Positions 1 through 10,970 of a DNA stretch of 64,000 nucleotides are shown in pieces (the stretch's first letter is position 1; each line of letters starts with the position of its first letter). The DNA comes from Hyalella azteca (lineage: Eukaryota; Arthropoda; Malacostraca; Amphipoda; Hyalellidae). The stretch is taken from assembly GCF_000764305.2 (NCBI RefSeq), contig NW_025935820.1:1-64000 (forward strand), given 5' to 3'. The translations under genes and the position numbers were made by a program. Under the pieces are notes generated by a model that did not search any database, was not told the origin of the DNA, and saw only the letters and a program-made list of their open reading frames with translations.

Positions 1-2219
1 TTATTAATTGAGGCCTTGATGGTTCAAGTCAACAATTTTTCCGCGAATTGGCAACGTTGTAGAAATGCATTTAACCCTTCATGTTTAACTCTCCATCATT
101 TTTCGGGACTCGAAGCTGCTAAAAATTATAAATGAAACAAATTTTAATTTTTATTTTCGACAGCTAATAAGCTTTGTCAGTTGTAGAATCGCCTTTAATT
201 ATCTTTATTAAAATAATTAAAACACCTTTAATAAAATAACGTATAATTGTCAAACGTTTCTATACAAAGACAAATAGAAAGAAGAGTATGTTACTTTAAT
301 TTAATTCTATACTAATTTCATTTGTTCCTGAATTGTTTCAGTTGCTGATGAACTGGAAGGACTTCGCTGCTAATTGACCCATGGAGCCGTCAAACTAATA
401 CTGAAACTAAGTCAACTAATGAAAAGATTACGAACAAAACTTTATGTTTAAGTTGTAACCGAATATATTTTTATGCACTGCACATTGCATAATGTTCGTG
501 TTCTTCAGGCCATCCAATACCATCAAATGAATTGCTCAACCTTATTTTGTTCTAAGCAGAAATAATTTATGAGTGATGATCACTGTCACAATATCGCAAA
601 ATTAATCAATATTGTGGTATAAATGACTATGGTTGGTAATGGCTTGGTATCTTAAGTCTTAAGAAATAAATCGGAAATCAATTTCTCTGATTAAAAAGAT
701 TACCTTATGTCATCATAATTGATTTTTCTGTTTATTTTTCCGATCCGTAAAGACAATTTGATTTTTTTGGGGGGTTAGAAAAACTAGCTAAACTAGCGAA
801 CTTCAGTTCATTCGTTTCAGTTGTTCAGTCGCACATCAAAATTATTATATGTGGCCAGAGTGGTTTTGTTTTTCTAAGCATTAAGGCAATGACATGTTTT
901 AGTTTATTAATCTATATGAATATGAAGTTTCTCTCCTCTGAATATATTTAGTATGTAGTATATAGTATATATTATATAGTAATATGTCTGCACCCAATTT
1001 TTTCAATTCATGAAATTCCGGAGCACTCAAAAAAATGAAAGTGTTTGTACATTGGATAAATTACTTTGTAACTTAATGTACATTCAATCATCACTACGAC
1101 ATTGCGCTTTGCTTATTGAATTGCTTCTTGATTGGAGGTGGACCCAGAAGACCAGCATAGCAACCATGCATTACTCAATTAAACGGCGGATTTTCGCATG
1201 CCGGAATTTCTTAGCACATAAAAAAGGAAGAATCGGAACGAAAGATTATTTAAGATTTATTATTTAGTAAATGATAATTAAAAATTTATTTTATTATTTA
1301 TTTCTATTATTAACTAATGATACGAATGTAGAACTCTAAATAATCAAAAGCGGAAAATATTTGAAAATTTCGATTTAGGCTCACATCTAATATATGCTTT
1401 CTATTGATTTCGTAGAAAATATTTGAGTCGTACTGGTGGCGCTAAAAGGCAAACTTGTGTAAACTAAGCTAGTGTAACATTGCCGCAATTATTATTTTCA
1501 TTATTTTTCATGTGTAAACGTTTGCAATAGTCAATTTAAGACAAAATTATATACTAGATCATGTTCTGAACATATTATTGGCACCATGTGGCAGCTCTCA
1601 AATATCTAGAAAACATTCATTTCACCCAAGATTCAATTTGCACATGAGAAAATAAACCGATATTAGACGAATAAAAAATGAATTTAATGTATTTCATGAA
1701 CATTGTTATTGTTGTCAATATATTTCATAAACTGAATGTTATTTAACAACATGCACTTGTTAAATTAAAAATTAATGAAATTGAAATTATTAGTTAAATT
1801 TCCTAATCCTTTGAATTAATGAATTAAACAACACAATAATGTAGGTAAAACAAATTTATTCGTTAATATCAATAGAAATCGAATCACCAACAAATTGAAA
1901 TCAATTTCTATCGCCTGTACGAAAGTTGTATTGATTTTTGTAATTTTTTACCTAAGTAAATTTTATTTAAAATTCATGACTTTAGAATAAAAATTACGAG
2001 ACAAAATGTACAAAGATGCACTTCAAAGTTGGAGTACGTCACTCAACCTCGAGCCTCGTATCCGAAAATGTAAAATGGCATACAAAATTTTCTGGTTTGA
2101 TTAGGAACATTAAATTATTTTCAAGAAAGTGTTCAACAAGGCCATGCAAGAGCACATGTTTAGTCTTGAAATGCCTCGTATCTTACGGAATAACTGAAAT
2201 CTATAAGCGATTTCAAACC
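1..2219. other. AT-rich gene-less stretch
   Basis: I see no supportable gene here. The one long open frame near 1010-1267 begins with an ATG but has no recognisable domain, signal peptide or splice context. The only structured element is the short repeat at 650-745, described separately. Confidence 0.5.
650..745. repeat. Dispersed short repeat, copy 1 (MITE-like)
   Basis: About 95 bp here closely match 3916-4012. The core runs from CGGAAAT to TTTTTCCG and contains a shared block at AAAAAGATTA and TTATGTCATCATAATTGATT. The ends are inverted (ATCGGAAA against TTTCCGAT), which suggests a tiny non-autonomous DNA element, although I cannot define a target-site duplication. Confidence 0.55.
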
Positions 2220-2455
2220 CACCGTCCGTTGAAAAGATTTGATCAAAAGGCCAGTCTAGTCAAGAAAAGTACAAGAATCGGCGACAGGCCTATCCTGGCC
2301 TATTCTTCAATGCCGAAGATACTATACTATACTAAGTGTTCTCGCTTCGAATCACCGACATGTGGAACAGCCTCACCAATGACATCGCTGACGTTTCGAG
2401 TATAAACGCGTTTAAGAACAGACTAGATAAAGCTATGAAAAAATATATGTACTAA
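2220..2455 (+). mobile_element. LINE reverse transcriptase C-terminal remnant
   Basis: The frame at 2339-2455 encodes a tail ending in RITDMWNSLTND, then INAFKNRLDK, then a stop. The pattern of a basic residue, (V/I)xDxWNSLP-like, (V/I)NxFKNRLDK and stop is the usual C-terminus of CR1/Jockey-type non-LTR retrotransposon ORF2 proteins. Upstream of 2339 the frame is broken by stops and shifts, so this is a dead 5'-truncated or decayed copy. The family assignment rests on motif memory alone and the exact clade is uncertain. Confidence 0.65.
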
Positions 2456-2640
2456 CTTGGAATGCCTAGAACCGTATCGAACCCGGTGGGAGTCTAGTAT
2501 CTATTTCAAACTATCGTCAGATTGGAAAAGATCCGGTCGAAGGACTTTTTTTTAGATCTTCTGTGGACAAGTCAAGAAAAGTACAAGAATCGGCGACAGA
2601 CCACATCAGGCCTACTCTTCAGCGCCGACATCACTATGTT
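2254..2640. repeat. Direct repeat within the LINE remnant
   Basis: A block near 2257-2320 (AGTCAAGAAAAGTACAAGAA, then TCGGCGACAG) recurs at 2570-2630 with about 85 percent identity by eye. One copy lies inside the LINE coding tail and the other downstream in its 3' region. This suggests two nested or tandem truncated copies of the same element. Confidence 0.6.
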
Positions 2641-5338
2641 TTGGTATGTTATAGTCGAAAATTTCATTTCTCAGCTGGGTTTAACTTGTTGCTACCTTAC
2701 CCGGCCATTTAACTTTAATTGAAAATTTAATAATATTTTCATTACAATTTTATTCCAGGGAAATCATACTTAAATTATTAATCTCCTTCAATATTATTAT
2801 ATTGCAGAGCCTACATTTTGGTAATTTGGGTTCTTGCTTTGTACACAATTTCTTATTATCACAGCGCTTGCATTTTACGACTACAGTGCTCGGTCAGTCA
2901 CATCGCTTTGCTGTGTATCCGTGCTTCGCTGCATGACACCGGGTGCTGCTATAAACGCAGTGGAACGGCATGAAGATTGTTGATATCTTTTGATGATTAA
3001 TTAGACATCGTAATGAAACATGCGGTTGGTATGCCGGATCAAGGTGTCTGGTCGAAATAAAAGTAAGATCATCTCAATTTTAGATTCCAAACACACCATA
3101 CAAGGAGTCTCATAAGGAGATATTGTTCACCCTATAGCAGGCACAATATTAAAAGATAACTTGCATGGATGGAGGCCTGACGTGTATCAGTGTGCTTGCA
3201 GTTAATTTCAACCGGAAAAATAAGGTCGTGTTATGAAACGCTTTGCGAAACGAATTCCAGCACAAATCAAGATCGTAGGGCGGGTCGAAAATTTTATTTT
3301 TATTCATAACGAAAACTTTATTTATATCATGAAAGTGAGCAAGCACTTCGGTAAATATCCAAAGACATTCATGACTATTTTTTATATTTTTCATGTTTGA
3401 ATTTTTGATTTCCCCTTTCCTACATATTGCTGATGTATCAGCACAATTATAGCGAACCAAGGCGTTCAAAGGTGCTATTACTATCAATTAAAAAAATTAT
3501 TAACGGGAAAATATTAGGAAGAAATTACCAGCAGTCACCACGCTATATGGCATTCCACATAACCGAAGAAAAGAAGATTTATAATATTAATTTTTCGGAA
3601 TATTAACTCCTCCATACTAAAATAGTCCGAAATTCAATATTTCTAGTGCATTATTTTTAGAATATTTCGATTTTAGATGAATATTTGTATAATTCAAGGC
3701 AAACTGTTCAGTGCACGTGTAATCACTTCTCCAGTGAATCACTCCACCTCACACCTCGTATAATATTTAATAATATTTATAACCTTGCACTCACCTGACT
3801 CTTATGACATCCTTTCCTCTCACTGAAACAATTGACACGACACCGCGAGTTTTCCGACATCGAATAAGATTATTATATGAAGGTCTTGTCTTTCCTGTTC
3901 TTTATAGAAATGAATTTCTTTAAGTCATAAGTAATCAAACGGAAATCCATTTCCCTGAATAAAAAGATTATCTTATGTCATCATAATTGATTTTTTCTGT
4001 TTATTTTTCCGGTGTTGATTGTCTTTAAATTGGTTAGATTGAATTTTGATATTAGTTCAAAAAATCAAACATACGAACAAGGTTTCTTATAAATTCATTG
4101 ATAGGAAGTATAAATGTTATTCCAAATACAACAATAAAATGTGGTACAATGTTTTTACTGTACTGAAATACCGTTAAAAAATTAGCGCTCAAGTTAAGAA
4201 GATGAATTTTGGTCTGACGGGACGTGCCGATTTAACTGCTTCCACCAAAACTAAAAACGAAGTGTCTTCTTGTACAGACATTCCATTGCTCATGAACAGC
4301 AATTATTTTCGACTCCCCTTGCCGGAAAAATATGAAAACATTATACCATTAAACGATGACAGGAAAAATGACGATTTGTAAAAGAAACAACCAACTGTCG
4401 CCGAGAGCATTGATCATTCACCTCCACATTCGTACGATTCTCTGCACATTCAACATAGCAGTGCAAAACATATTGTGACTACATACCTGATATTTTAAAG
4501 GACACTATTATACTCTTGCATATTAGTCTCTATTATAAACAATGCAGCCTCACTGGATTGTTTTAAAAGCTTGCCTTCTGCCACGCAAGACATTTCAAGT
4601 CGCAACCAACTTAATAATGCGAACAACCATCAGCACATCAATCAGAGAAATTTTTTCTACGACATTCAGGGAAAAGATGACTTACCTAGGCCTAGTTATA
4701 GTTAAAGAAACACGGAGGCCATGGAATAAAAACCGATACTAATATTTGATATATTTTAATTGTTCAAAATCAATTTCGCCTATTGTTGGTCACGGCAGCA
4801 GTGCCAGAGATCTCAAATTCTCAAGCTTAAATTTAGATTATTCTCAAGTTCAAGTTAGATTTAGATTTAGCTAGTATTTTAAGCTTTTCTTGAGAATATT
4901 ATGAATGATCATCCTCTATATTAGTGAATGATGAAAAATATAAAAAATTCATCCTAGCATATAAATCCAAAACTGACAGAATCCAAATGAAATATTTGTA
5001 ATATTTTCATCTTTCTACATCAAGTTACTTTAAGCAATTTTTCCTAGTATATTAATTAGTTTTCCTTATCTCATATTTAATTAATTATGTGTAATAGTTC
5101 AATTATATAAGATGCAATACACTTGAAAGACAGTCATCAATTACTGGGCAGCAAACAATTCCTTGTATTGTCTTGTCTTCTGTATTTTTTTAACGTACAT
5201 TCCGCCTTATCCATCACAAACTAATTTTCTAAAAGGTCTGTCATTCCATGGAGTGGAACCCAGTGGATATGAGTACCAAGATGGAACAATAAGTTGTGCT
5301 TTTTAGCCCCAGCTAACTTTGTGAATTCTGCCATGTAG
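2641..5338. other. Gene-less stretch before peptide gene 1
   Basis: No confident gene. It holds repeat copy 2 at 3916-4012 and an unrecognised 59-codon frame at 4202-4381. A possible TATA box (TATATAAG) lies near 5106, upstream of the Thr-rich exon at 5339. I could not find a signal-peptide exon for that gene in this interval. Confidence 0.4.
3916..4012. repeat. Dispersed short repeat, copy 2 (MITE-like)
   Basis: Second copy of the element at 650-745, in the same orientation. It has a few substitutions and the same CGGAAAT and TTTTTCCG ends. Confidence 0.55.
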
Positions 5339-5583
5339 TTCCTCCAACTGAAGAGCCCACAATCGAAACAACAGTTCCTCCAGCGACAACAGTTCCTCCA
5401 ACTGAAGAACCCACAACCGGAAACCCAGCGACAACAGTTCCTTCAACTCAAAGGCCCACAACTGCAGTTGTAACAACAAAAAAACCGAACATTCTACAGA
5501 AAATAATAAATTGGAAACTTAAATGGATCGAAAAAATCAAGAACAAGCTCGAAAAAATTCGCGCTAAAAATAACAAGTCCAAG
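5339..5583 (+). CDS. Peptide gene 1, Thr/Pro-rich and cationic-helix exon (5' incomplete)
   Basis: After a TAG acceptor at 5336-5338 the frame reads about 50 residues of Thr/Pro-rich repeats (PPTEEPT, TTVPPATT, TTVPSTQRPTT). A strongly basic amphipathic stretch follows (NWKLKWIEKIKNKLEKIRAK), and then a donor AAG|GTAAAA in phase 0. The helix aligns with that of peptide gene 2 (WKLKWIEKIKNKLEKI against WKLGLIENIRNEIKKI), so the two are paralogues. The acceptor is phase 1, so an upstream exon with a start and signal peptide is required, and I could not find it. The gene is therefore either incomplete in this assembly, uses a distant first exon, or is a pseudogene. Function is inferred as a secreted cationic peptide precursor with a mucin-like or linker pro-region. 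Confidence 0.65.
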
Positions 5584-5799
5584 GTAAAAACAAAATTTAT
5601 TTGCACTCTCAAATAACTTTTTAGTGGCCACGAACTTATTGATGATGATATTGATTTATTCATGATCACCGTTTATATTTAGATTCCCTCATTATTCTGT
5701 TATATTAAGAAAATTTATTACTTCTAAAACGTCTAAACAATAAAAAAAATAACGGACTACCTTCACTCTGCTAACAAACTTTCTTCTGCACCTTTCCAG

Positions 5800-5832
5800 T
5801 CGACATCAGGCGGGTGGAAATTCTTTGGATGA
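5800..5832 (+). CDS. Peptide gene 1, terminal exon ending in WKFFG-stop
   Basis: A good acceptor (polypyrimidine tract then CCAG) is followed in phase 0 by STSGGWKFFG and a TGA stop. Joined to the exon ending at 5583 it gives a continuous frame. The end Phe-Phe-Gly matches the Leu-Phe-Gly and Trp-Phe-Gly ends of the other two genes. A terminal Gly in a secreted peptide can be converted to a C-terminal amide by PAM enzymes. That is known chemistry, but its use here is inference. Confidence 0.65.
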   Translation, partial: STSGGWKFFG

Positions 5833-6405
5833 TTTCTTGGGATTTCTTCGATGAGCTGCCAGCATCCATCGTTGGTGAGTCCACCTAAGAGGAAGTCAAG
5901 AGATAAGCGATTAATGCTCACACATTTACATAGCAATTAAAAAATAATCAAACTTTTATTAGGGTTAGAATTGATAATAATTCTATTATTTGAAAAAGAT
6001 CTCTTATTTATATTTACATTTTTTACCACGTTTTTCTTGACTTCGTTTTGTGTGTGTCTGTCATCAAAAATTCAAACCTTAATTTAGAGCACTTCTAAAC
6101 ATCCTAGTTAGTTGAAATTTGGCATGCATGTTTATGCTGCCTAACAATTCAAGATTTGATCATCAGAAATAATAATTTAAAATTTTTTTTCTGAAGAAAA
6201 AAAAATTAAAAAAAAACACTAAAATTCACGGTTTGGAATTGAGTTTTTTCTCGAACATCCGCACTTGCCAACCCTAGAAATTGATTTGTATTGTGCCACG
6301 AACTAGAAAAACCACGTTTTTCTGGTTTTTACAAAACTAAAAATACTTAAATAAATCAAATAAAAAAAAGTTTTAAAAACCACGTTTTCTTAACGGACAA
6401 AAGAG

Positions 6406-6479
6406 AAAAACATTTACTCTTACATAACATTACATGACATTTTACATAACTTAAATGTTATGTAAGAGTAAATGTTTTT
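6406..6479. repeat. Perfect 26-bp inverted repeat (hairpin)
   Basis: Positions 6406-6431 and 6454-6479 are exact reverse complements around a 22-base loop. Outside the stem a second, imperfect pair (about 6345-6370 and 6476-6500, rich in AAATCAAATAAA and its complement) extends the foldback. It is most likely a small foldback transposon. A small-RNA hairpin is the alternative. Confidence 0.75.
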
Positions 6480-8204
6480 TTATTTGATTTATTTTTAAGT
6501 TTGTTTATTTGATTTATTTATATTTATTTATTTTATTTTATATTTTTTTCCTTTTGATATTTTCAACATTTAAATCGATACTAAAACTTCATTTGCGACA
6601 CAACGTTCACATTTTAAAATTTGTCTCCAATTGTGAGTTTTCGATTATAGAAGGGTGTTGCTCAATCCCTGCTAATATGTTATTCGATGTGTTAAATATA
6701 CGTACATATAGTCAGTATTAGTATTCATTTTGTAACTTCATGGAAATTCGGAATTATTTCAATTCACTTCTATGAAATAATATAAAGTATTTTTTCCAAA
6801 ATGCAAGTATTTTCTGAATTGTCTCAAACGTTTTTTGGATACTATTTTTCTTGGATACTATATTTTTTTGATACTTTTTCTTGGCTACTATTTGATTAAG
6901 CTTCGTAGTCTTTTTAGACATTCTTACAATATCTATGACATCACGTTAAATCGTTGAGCTCACTTTTTGTAATTCACAAACGGAAAGACTAAATTTAAAT
7001 TTGGGCAAAATAAAACTTTATTCAGATGTAAAAAGATGCACGTAATTAAAAATAAATAAATATTTGCTTCTAATCTAGTATGTCCTCAGATCAGCAAAAA
7101 AAAAACTGAAAGCGCCATTGCTATTGGCAGGCAAGTAAAAAACATTAGTATCAATTGACTAGTGATTCAGAAACTGAAGGCTCTGCATTCATAAGTTTGT
7201 ACGCTTAACAAAATAATAAACCTTAACGGTAGTATTCCAATTAATTATATAGAAATTAGAGAAATTATATAGAGAAATTATATAGCTGCGGTTGCATTAA
7301 TCCTCCCTGCAAGCCAACCAAGCTTTGGAATTTTTTATTTTGATTCAAATTTATATGTCGCTTCGACGCAAATTCTTCCGATCTCTTATTCTGATGTCCT
7401 TTAACTCACAATAGCAGGTTTTATATCATTGATTTGAAGCTGAATGCGATCTAAATAAGTAATCGAATTTATCATCAACTAAAAATCTACGCATGCATTT
7501 CTAGGCGAGCTGGTGTTGAGCACAAATTAAAAAGTACTGCCTTCATAATTTTTGGTTAGATACGTTGAATTAATGTCGCATGTTACGGGCAGTAATAAAT
7601 AATATATGCTCTAATCTATTCATTTCAGTTGCGCGACGTTCACCCAATTCACGGCAACTACACAGCCGGTGCCTACAACGTCCCATAAGATTACTTCTTC
7701 TAATTGTTATTGTAATCATGTCATTGTTCCTTACTTCTGAACATCTACTTTCATGGAAAATGCTTGTACTCTTAAAATACTATCTTTGTCTCGTTGAACA
7801 AAATACAAGGACGAGCAATCAAGGTTTGAAAATGTAAATAAGAGTTAAAATAAATTTTCGAATTCAGATAATGTTGTTTATTTTCTATGTTTGATAGGAC
7901 GTATTCGTAACACAAAAACAGCTTTTACCAGATCTATAAGAATATAATGTTCAATATTGATCATTAAGGAAAGAATTTGTTCTACATTTAGCCTTCAAAA
8001 GCCGAATGGCAGCGCAAATTTTATCTGGTATTTATATTAATATTTTTTGATATCAAAGTTTTATTAACAAATTATGTAAATTAATTTAGAAGAGAAATAA
8101 TTCTGATAATTACAGTAAACCAGGCATCATTAAATTATATGAAAAAGATATCATAATAGCTATTATTAAGGAAGAAAGTGAGCAGATACTAATAGCCCGT
8201 TAGG

Positions 8205-8290
8205 TAATATTACATATTATTATATATAATATATAATATAATAATATCATATAATATATTATTATATATATTATATTATATAATTCAATA
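8205..8290. repeat. AT-only palindromic tract
   Basis: A run of TATTATATA, ATATAATAT and similar units that can fold on itself. It looks like a simple AT microsatellite with palindromic character, and I see no other function in it. Confidence 0.6.
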
Positions 8291-9462
8291 TAATATTATT
8301 GGCTCAATATTTTCGAGAATTTTCATTTGAAAACATTCTGTGTAGAGCAAATTTTCATATAACATAGACACCAACTGCATCACAGTTTCATACAGGTGAC
8401 AGGAGTTCGAACCATTCAAAATTCGATTTTCCGATTCTCAAAAGCCGTTATTGCTAAATACATATCATGACTTAAAATATCATTGAGTCATCTAGTGTAT
8501 CTACATAACTTGCGTTGATAAATCGGTGTTGAAAACTAAATAATGGAATGTTCGCTGATGTATTGTTTCTGTCAATATGTGTGTATCAAATTCTTGCATT
8601 TTAATTGTAAGGGGAGAATAAAGATATTCTCGCGGGAGAGAAGGGTATTCAAAAACTTTTCGTTGAAAAGATATTGAGTGTACAAGATTGAAATGATTCT
8701 AAACATAAATCTGGATTTTTTGATGATACATCCATCAACCATCGCTTGAATAGAATCAAAGAAAATAGCTCAAATAGATTTTTAGTGTTTGTCTCGAGTT
8801 TGAACCATTTTCTGTTTAAAATCCTGTTTCTCGCAGTGCTATGGTCCGACTTGCAAATTCATCGCGTAGAAATAATAAGTCTACGCGGTTTTAAAATCTC
8901 GTTAAATTTGCTTTAAGTCTGCGGCAGATATTTTTACGCCTGATGAGATGCCTTCTGTATCATGTTGCACTAGCAGAATTTGGACCACGATGAGTCCATA
9001 TATATTCGTATTCTATCCATAAGATCTCTATTGAATTTCGATTTGCCAATTCAGTAGATACTGAATTTCTCGGTTGTAGTTTATAATATTACTTCAGAGT
9101 CATAGAAAGTGATTTATGTTGATGTTATAATCACATTGTGAGACTTGCATTTCACTGGCTTAATTTCCGAGAGGAATAAGGAAATAGTAATAGTTATTTC
9201 CTAATAATATAATGGAAATCCTGTGGAAATAATAATGCATACACAATTTTATTCGTACAAACATCCATAGTTCTACCTACTGCAGTCATGTACTATACTC
9301 AAGTGTGGAGAACTGGAGAGCTGTTCACACTTTATTGCACACATAAAAAATTTCTCAGTATTGCTTCTTTAATTGAAATTCTTAGGGTGAAGCTAAGCTT
9401 ATTGTTTTATACTGCATTCAAGTACTATACTTTAAGTGTGAAGAACCGGTAAGCTCTTCAAT

Positions 9463-9895
9463 AGAGTTTCGAAATGACTGTAAGTCACACTCGAAATTAT
9501 TAGAGTTGAAATTAGTATTATTAAGTTCGATATGACTATAATTCACATTTGAAATTATTAGAGTTGGAAATTAGTACTATCAGAGTTTCGATGTGACTGT
9601 AAGTCATATTTGACATTAGAGTTCGAAATTAGTATTATTAGAGCTTCGATATGACTGTAAGTCATATTTGGAATTACAGTTTGAAATTAGTATTATTAGA
9701 GGTTCGATATGACTGTAAGTCATATTTAAAATTTTTAGAGTTTGAAATTAGTATTATTAGAGCGTCAATATGACTGTAGGTCATGTTTGAAATTAGTATT
9801 ATTAGAGTTTCGATATGTGTGTAAGTCATATTTGAAATGATTAGAGTTATAAATTAGTATTATTAGAGTTTCGATATGACCGTAAGTCTTTTCCA
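9463..9895. repeat. Minisatellite, about 60-bp unit, about 7 copies
   Basis: The unit is built around TTCGATATGACTGTAAGTCA, then TATTTGAAATTATTAGAG, then AAATTAGTATTATTA. Copies differ by small substitutions and indels. The array ends about 200 bp upstream of the TATA box of peptide gene 2. Confidence 0.8.
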
Positions 9896-10090
9896 GTCTT
9901 GAAATCGAATGAGTCGTTGTTCACTTCATTAAAACTAAATGATAGATAAAAATAGTGCTTCTATAACAGTAAAAGATAGAACGGAGTGGCCTTGACAGTC
10001 AAAAGTCAAGATGTTCTCTTCTCGAACCACTTTACGACTAAACTTGAGTGTACAATAAAGACGCTAGCGGCGTCACTGTTTGCCGCACCC

Positions 10091-10125
10091 TATATAAGCC
10101 AGATCACTTACAGGTCTTATGATAT
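10091..10125 (+). promoter_or_regulatory. Core promoter of peptide gene 2 (TATA box)
   Basis: TATATAAG at 10091-10098 is followed about 13 bases later by AGGTCTTATGATA. The same arrangement occurs before peptide gene 3 (TATATAAG, 16 bases, AGGTCTCATAATA). A start site some 25-30 bases after the TATA box would give a 5' UTR of about 100 bases before the ATG at 10228. Confidence 0.6.
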
Positions 10126-10227
10126 ACATCATAGATCTACTCGGAGCAACACGATTGCAGATCAGCGGCGTTAACAATCGAAAAATTATTTTCTTCTTTC
10201 AGCGTGCTGTTCTTTCAAGAAATTGTG

Positions 10228-10497
10228 ATGGCGAAATTCCCAGTTATTTTCTTAGCTTTAGCGATGATCGCTTATTCGGGACTCATTCAAGCTCAAGACA
10301 ATGATGCAGAAATGGACGATGATTCAGCCGCTAGCGGCACCACAACAACAATTACACCAATTGTGCAACAAATCTGGAAATGGAAACTAGGACTGATTGA
10401 AAACATAAGAAATGAAATAAAGAAAATTAAAGAAAATAAAATAAAAGCAATTAACGGAACAATGTCTGGATCTCAAAACATCTTCCGCCAGGCGAGT
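10228..10497 (+). CDS. Peptide gene 2, exon 1: secreted cationic peptide precursor
   Basis: The ATG at 10228 opens a classic signal peptide (MAKFPVIFLALAMIAYSGLI, residues 1-20), with likely cleavage before QDNDAEM at residue 23. Next come a short acidic segment (DNDAEMDDDS), a Thr run (GTTTTITP) and a basic amphipathic stretch with two Trp (QQIWKWKLGLIENIRNEIKK). The exon end is ambiguous. A GC-type donor, CAG|GCGAGT, after 10491 and a weaker AGT|GTTAAT after 10497 both leave phase 0 and both join cleanly to the exon at 10767. The total is then 95 or 97 residues. I chose the ATG at 10228 because it begins the signal peptide and lies downstream of the TATA box. An antimicrobial or other membrane-active role is inferred from composition only. 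Confidence 0.75.
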
Positions 10498-10766
10498 GTT
10501 AATATAAATGAACATTACGCTAATATCTTTTCCATTATTAAAATAGATAAGTTTATCAATGATCATTTATCAATGATAATTATCAATGATATTAATTAAA
10601 TAATTATCAATGATAATTAATTATCAATTATTTTCTCGTTAAACTGTAAGTCTTTTCTCTATTAAATGGATTTGAAACGATTCATAAATTATAAGATTAA
10701 TAATTTATACCATTGCATAATGATGATTTCAAATTTCTAACGATATTTTTGCATCACTCTTTTCAG

Positions 10767-10790
10767 ATTTGGCATGGACTCTTCGGATGA
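10767..10790 (+). CDS. Peptide gene 2, terminal exon ending in WHGLFG-stop
   Basis: A strong acceptor (CTCTTTTCAG) is followed by codons for IWHGLFG and a TGA stop, in the phase left by exon 1. Exon position and terminal Phe-Gly are the same as in peptide gene 1, which supports both models. A polyadenylation signal AATAAA lies at 10965-10970. Confidence 0.7.
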   Translation: MWHGLFG

Positions 10791-10964
10791 TCATCATTCC
10801 AGCCTGAAAAATACAGACTGATTCTACCACATGCCAGCTGAAGCCAATAATGAAAGACAAAATTTATGTATGTATATTATAACAACAAAATTTCTATCAA
10901 AATATCGAGTAAGCAAATTCCGATATGAACTTTCTCTGAAGTGTTTCTAGAGAATTTTAAATTA

Positions 10965-10970
10965 AATAAA
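10965..10970 (+). terminator. Polyadenylation signal of peptide gene 2
   Basis: Canonical AATAAA about 175 bases after the stop codon at 10790, in AT-rich sequence. Confidence 0.5.

Larger units (their letters stand above)
5833..9462. other. Intergenic stretch between peptide genes 1 and 2
   Basis: No confident gene. It contains a perfect hairpin at 6406-6479 and an AT-palindromic tract near 8205-8290. Near 7628 a CAG acceptor is followed by a short Thr-rich open frame (ATTQPVPTTSHKITSS) that resembles the Thr-rich linkers of the peptide genes but lacks the basic helix. It could be a relic of another family member. Confidence 0.4.

Noticed and set aside
4202..4381. 59-codon frame beginning MNFGLTGRADLTAS
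   Set aside because: No recognisable domain, signal peptide, promoter or splice sites.
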